The translations under genes were made by a program, and so were the position numbers. Positions 60,859 through 64,000 of a stretch of DNA of 64,000 nucleotides are shown one piece after another. Source of the DNA: Oscillospiraceae bacterium (lineage in GTDB: Bacteria > Bacillota > Clostridia > Oscillospirales > Oscillospiraceae). The stretch covers positions 48,129 to 112,128 of the forward strand of contig CADBWQ010000004.1 in assembly GCA_902798545.1 (NCBI GenBank), read 5' to 3'. Each line of letters starts with the position of its first letter. Position 1 is the first letter of the stretch. The notes beneath the pieces were generated by a model. That model did not search any database, was not told where the DNA came from, and saw only the letters and a program-made list of their open reading frames with translations.

Positions 60859-63343
60859 GTTCGGTTTCTATTCCAATACGATGCCGCCCCCTGCCTCTGT
60901 TGCCGCAACACGCGAAAGCCTCTGGAGTCTGCTCTCGACGCACGGTTTCACAATCCGCATCCCGCTGCTTCATCGGGAATATGCGCACGGGCGGCCGGAC
61001 GCAGAAACTACACGTATTCGCCGGAAACTGCTGGACGATCTGTCTGATGCTCTGCGTGAAGCCGCCTCTGATTCCAACGGTGTCTGCTGCGGTATGGATC
61101 TGGGCTTTCTCTACGGCAATCTCACAGATGACCGTGTCTTTGTCCCTGTTGACGGACAGCAGCGCCTGATAACGCTGTTCCTGCTGTACTGGCTGCTGGC
61201 CTTCCGGAGCGGCCTCCTGGAATCGGATACCTCTGTCCGGGAGGCGCTCCTTCGGTTTCGTTTTGAAGGCCGTGTTGCCGTTAATCACTTCTGCCGTCAG
61301 ATGATTCTGCAGGTTCCTTCCGGCACTTCGACCCTGCCGGAGAGTTGCGCGCTCTCCTCTGAACTCCGAAATTGCGGCTGGTTCTCGGAGGATTGCGCCA
61401 TGAGTTCTTCGGTTCAGGGTATGCTGGTCATGCTGGATGCTCTTCAGGCACGGCTTACGGCTCTCACCTCAGCGGGTTTCACAGCAGAACAGCTGTTTTC
61501 TCTTCTTGTCTCCTCCAGACCTCCGGTATCTTTTCTGTTTCTGAATCTGGATGACGCCGGGCTCACCGAAAGCACATACATCAAGATGAACGCACGTGGC
61601 AGACCACTGACCTTCTTTGAAGGTTTCAAAGCAAGTCTTTCAGGGCTTCTGGATCCCGATACCGCCGATTCCTTTCTCCGGCAGCTCAACGGGACCTGGG
61701 CCGCACTGTTTTGGATGCCGGAATACCGTGAGCACGGCCCCTTCCCGACGACGGATCGGCCGATGCTGCGTTTCTTCCGATTCGTGATCCTGACAGATTT
61801 TATTACGGGCATTGACCCCGTCCCCAACCAGCTGGCACTTCGTTCGGCAATCACTGCTCTCATGTCAGAGCCGGATGAGATATTTTTCTCCCGCCTGTTC
61901 CGGGACGGCTTTTGCACGGTCGAAGGGCTGCACTCTGAAAAGCCGCCGGTCACCGCCCGCACGTTTCAGAACATCCGTGAGCTTCTGGATCTCCTTGTAA
62001 ACCGGAAAAAACGGACCGGAAGCCTCTCGTTTCTGAAGCGCTCTGGTGAACCGGAGCTTCTCTTCGATGAAGAATCCGCCTTTCGCCGCCTGATTGGTTC
62101 CGAGGATGATCGGTCGCCCGGGTATCGGGACCTGCTCCTCCTCTATGCAGAATATCGCTTTCTCCTGCACTATGCCCGTCCTGACGGCAGCTTCCACTAC
62201 CGCGGTGCGCTGGCGCGCTGGCTGCATCTGGTTTCGAATCTGAGCGGGGCTGTTATGAACCTGCAGCCCGAAGTTTTTTTCAGGATGATCCGTGCCGTGG
62301 ACCGTCTGGTCAAGAGCGGCTTTGCGATGCATTGCCGAAAGGCACTCCTGCGATGGCCGCATCTGCCCGAATCACTCTCGGTCTTCCCCGCGCCCCAGCT
62401 CGCTGAGGAAGCAGTTAAAGCCGCCCTCATGCTAAGCTGTCGCCAGTGGAGAAGAGCGCTTCTGGATGCCGAGCACTCGTTTCTCAACGGACGAATTGAC
62501 ATGCTCTTTGCCTGTTCGGGCATCCGGGCCGACGATATTTTCCCCACATCCTCTGCATCCGTTGTTCCGGACTCCGGCGGACCGGAGTATGCTCTGTTCA
62601 TGCGCAGCTTACGCAGACTCCGGTTGCTTTTTGACAGACACGGTGTCCGGCCGGAACTGGACGAAGCCGCACTTTTGCGGCGGGCTCTTCTCTGCTACGG
62701 CGGAGAAAACAGCTATCTACTGCCGGTTGGCAGGACACGTCTGTGCTTCCTTGACAACACGGATCCGGAGCATGGCTTCCGTCGTCTGCTTTGGGACGGG
62801 AACGGCGGCAGGCGTGCTCTTCTGATGCAGCTTCTGGACGATCTGGACGAAAAACAGCCCGCTGCACCACAGCTGCAGCGCATCATCTCACAAAAGGTCT
62901 TCACCGGCAGTGAGCGCTGGAAAGAATACCTTGTCCACATGCCCGAGATTCTTTCCTCCGTGCGTCTTTTCGGCCCGGATGTGGCGGATCCCATGAGAGA
63001 ATGGGTTTTCCAGACGGAGAAGCGCTATATCCGCATGAATCATCCCGACGACATTCTGCTGCTTTCCCGAACTCAGACCAGTTCTGTCGGCAGAGAGTAC
63101 TACAGTTATGTGCTCTTTCTGAAAGCCAGGGATCTTGGCCTGCCGGTGTACTACCATGCTGACTATACGGAGAGCTCTGAAAAGTACGCCTGGTTTGACA
63201 GCGTACACGGCGCGCGGATCCGTATCCTGTACCGAAACCCGGACGGGTCACTCTGGCGCTTTCTCGCTTACCCGGAAGACAGCTCTGTGCCGCTATTTGC
63301 CGGAGATCTGGATGAGATGCTTGACTACATCCGGAGTCTCTGA
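60848..63343 (+). CDS. DUF262-domain protein, large partner of unknown C-terminal function
   Basis: 831 residues from ATG 60848, nine bases after GGAGG; the ATG at 60839 abuts that site. The N-terminal third is DUF262: IRIPLLHREYAHGR, VPVDGQQRLITLFLLYW (D102 onward) and YIKMNARGRPLTFFEGFKASL (about 244). The middle is helical and includes DAEHSFLNGRIDMLFA, seen in other large DUF262 proteins. The final 130 residues (EKRYIRMNHPDDILLLSRTQTSS and YVLFLKARDLGLPVYYH) fit no domain I recognise, and no HNH motif is visible. It is translated from within the end of the first gene, so the two products probably act together. A strong terminator ends the transcript. Confidence 0.85.
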   Translation: MKAEFGFYSNTMPPPASVAATRESLWSLLSTHGFTIRIPLLHREYAHGRPDAETTRIRRKLLDDLSDALREAASDSNGVCCGMDLGFLYGNLTDDRVFVPVDGQQRLITLFLLYWLLAFRSGLLESDTSVREALLRFRFEGRVAVNHFCRQMILQVPSGTSTLPESCALSSELRNCGWFSEDCAMSSSVQGMLVMLDALQARLTALTSAGFTAEQLFSLLVSSRPPVSFLFLNLDDAGLTESTYIKMNARGRPLTFFEGFKASLSGLLDPDTADSFLRQLNGTWAALFWMPEYREHGPFPTTDRPMLRFFRFVILTDFITGIDPVPNQLALRSAITALMSEPDEIFFSRLFRDGFCTVEGLHSEKPPVTARTFQNIRELLDLLVNRKKRTGSLSFLKRSGEPELLFDEESAFRRLIGSEDDRSPGYRDLLLLYAEYRFLLHYARPDGSFHYRGALARWLHLVSNLSGAVMNLQPEVFFRMIRAVDRLVKSGFAMHCRKALLRWPHLPESLSVFPAPQLAEEAVKAALMLSCRQWRRALLDAEHSFLNGRIDMLFACSGIRADDIFPTSSASVVPDSGGPEYALFMRSLRRLRLLFDRHGVRPELDEAALLRRALLCYGGENSYLLPVGRTRLCFLDNTDPEHGFRRLLWDGNGGRRALLMQLLDDLDEKQPAAPQLQRIISQKVFTGSERWKEYLVHMPEILSSVRLFGPDVADPMREWVFQTEKRYIRMNHPDDILLLSRTQTSSVGREYYSYVLFLKARDLGLPVYYHADYTESSEKYAWFDSVHGARIRILYRNPDGSLWRFLAYPEDSSVPLFAGDLDEMLDYIRSL

Positions 63344-63360
63344 TTCCTCCTGCGTAGAAT

Positions 63361-63402
63361 GCATCAGAAGACCCCTGCCATGAGGCAGGGGTCTTCTGAT
63401 GC
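63361..63402. terminator. Bidirectional terminator after the DUF262 pair
   Basis: A perfect 19-base stem, GCATCAGAAGACCCCTGCC and its complement, encloses an ATGA loop between convergent genes. Confidence 0.88.
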
Positions 63403-63423
63403 TCTATGAATATGTGAATGGAA

Positions 63424-63966
63424 TCAGGCTTTTGCCGCTTCCATGCCAGCTGCCAGCGCAGCCTTGTTGCCTTCGAGGAACTTCATCTTGCGCTCACCGA
63501 GCTCAATCTTGATGGCGTCGACCATCTTGTCGACGGATACGGAGTTTTCATCCGCGCCCATCATGGCACCGAGAATCGCGACGTTGGCCCCCTTCGGGTT
63601 CTTCACCGCTTCGGCAATATGGGCGGCGTTGCAGTATACCACGCGCACGTCGTCACGCTGTACCTTGCGGTCGATGATGGAGGAGTTGACAACGATCAGG
63701 CCGCCGGGCTTGACCGTGTGCTCGAACTTGTCCAGAGAAGGCAGGTTCATTGCGATCAGCACGTCACAGTTGTCCACCAGCGGGGAGCCGACCGGCTCGT
63801 CGGAGACGACGACGGAGCAGTTGGCCGTACCGCCGCGCATTTCCGGACCGTAGGAGGGCAGCCAGGAGACATGCTTGCCGTCAAGCATATTGGCCATGGC
63901 GAGGAACTTGCCGATGAGCAGCATTCCCTGTCCGCCGAAGCCTGCGAAAACATACTGTTTCATCAT
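63424..63966 (-). CDS. 2-oxoacid:ferredoxin oxidoreductase, gamma subunit
   Basis: 180 residues, ATG 63966 (or the adjacent ATG 63963) with AAGGGGG upstream. The family pattern is clear: [52 protein letters not shown], then [12 protein letters not shown] and a C-terminal helix. It is the gamma subunit of enzymes that oxidise 2-oxoglutarate or branched 2-oxoacids to acyl-CoA with ferredoxin as acceptor; the short form suggests KorC or VorC. The exact substrate needs the other subunits, of which only the end of one is in the window. Confidence 0.9.
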   Translation of the reverse strand: MMKQYVFAGFGGQGMLLIGKFLAMANMLDGKHVSWLPSYGPEMRGGTANCSVVVSDEPVGSPLVDNCDVLIAMNLPSLDKFEHTVKPGGLIVVNSSIIDRKVQRDDVRVVYCNAAHIAEAVKNPKGANVAILGAMMGADENSVSVDKMVDAIKIELGERKMKFLEGNKAALAAGMEAAKA

Positions 63967-63968
63967 GA

Positions 63969-64000
63969 TTATTCAGCCCCCTTGTCTTTCTTCACACCCA
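63969..64000 (-). CDS. C-terminal end of upstream gene, probably the 2-oxoacid oxidoreductase beta subunit
   Basis: The minus strand enters the window in a frame reading GVKKDKGAE and then TAA (63971-63969), two bases before the gamma-subunit start. The spacing and the usual gene order suggest the thiamine-diphosphate-binding beta subunit, but the visible residues alone do not prove it. Confidence 0.55.
   Translation of the reverse strand, partial: GVKKDKGAE

Noticed and set aside
60848-63343. HNH nuclease motif in the larger DUF262 protein
   Set aside because: The EH pairs present (for example DAEHSFL and DPEHGFR) lack the surrounding GNLTLL and Asn pattern seen in the first protein.
1-64000. 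Prophage, transposase or tRNA-associated island
   Set aside because: No integrase, capsid, transposase or tRNA-like sequence was recognised on either strand.

Overview
The window looks like chromosomal DNA of a low-to-mid GC Gram-positive anaerobe of class Clostridia, probably a gut or rumen lineage. Pointers are a GlgC/GlgD pair, a ferredoxin-dependent 2-oxoacid oxidoreductase subunit, consensus sigma-A promoters (TTGNNN-17-TATAAT), strong GGAGG ribosome sites, CDP-polyol transferases of the teichoic-acid type, and many membrane-tethered or secreted proteins. Genus cannot be settled by reading alone. No rRNA, tRNA, CRISPR array, transposase or prophage was recognised.

Layout. 1-15476 (+) is a cell-envelope polymer locus: an IspD/TarI-type cytidylyltransferase (cut by the window edge), an isolated GatZ-like protein, two TagF-type CDP-glycerol glycerophosphotransferases, a GT61 glycosyltransferase followed by a gene remnant in AT-rich DNA, an acyltransferase-3 protein, a very unusual fusion of a YidC/Oxa1 domain to an LtaS-like sulfatase-fold transferase, and an HTH-LicC nucleotidyltransferase. 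It ends with a binding-protein-dependent ABC importer. 15763-23138 (-) holds two secreted paralogues built from fibronectin-III-like repeats (13 and 4 copies), the second carrying a transglutaminase-like domain; their promoters resemble each other. 23419-26040 (+) has an O-antigen-ligase-like protein and a CAP-domain protein. 26151-31363 (-) carries RfbB, a phosphoribosyltransferase, GtrA, a GT2 glycosyltransferase, an unknown membrane-anchored protein and a phosphodiester-glycosidase-family protein.

31878-33436 (+) has a membrane-anchored proline/threonine-rich protein and endonuclease III. 33415-40794 (-) has galactose mutarotase, an orphan MotA/OmpA-type stator pair, a DUF4349 lipoprotein, a membrane-anchored parvulin and RF2 (without the usual frameshift). 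41014-44961 (+) is prs-pth-glgC-glgD. 45026-47287 (-) has a metallophosphatase and a CDF exporter with a manganese-type signature. 47444-59064 (+) has an HD protein, a PlsC-like acyltransferase, a GltS-type transporter, LysA, a D-aminoacylase-like amidohydrolase and a complete dipeptide ABC transporter.

Immediately behind the dipeptide transporter lie two overlapping DUF262 genes (59083-63343). The first also carries a DUF1524/HNH-like tail, as in GmrSD-type modification-dependent nucleases, which makes the pair a candidate defence module. The window closes with a 2-oxoacid:ferredoxin oxidoreductase gamma subunit and the last codons of its upstream partner (-).

The most novel-looking items are the YidC-LtaS-like fusion inside a CDP-polyol/LicC polymer locus, the two-gene DUF262 module, and the orphan stator pair.
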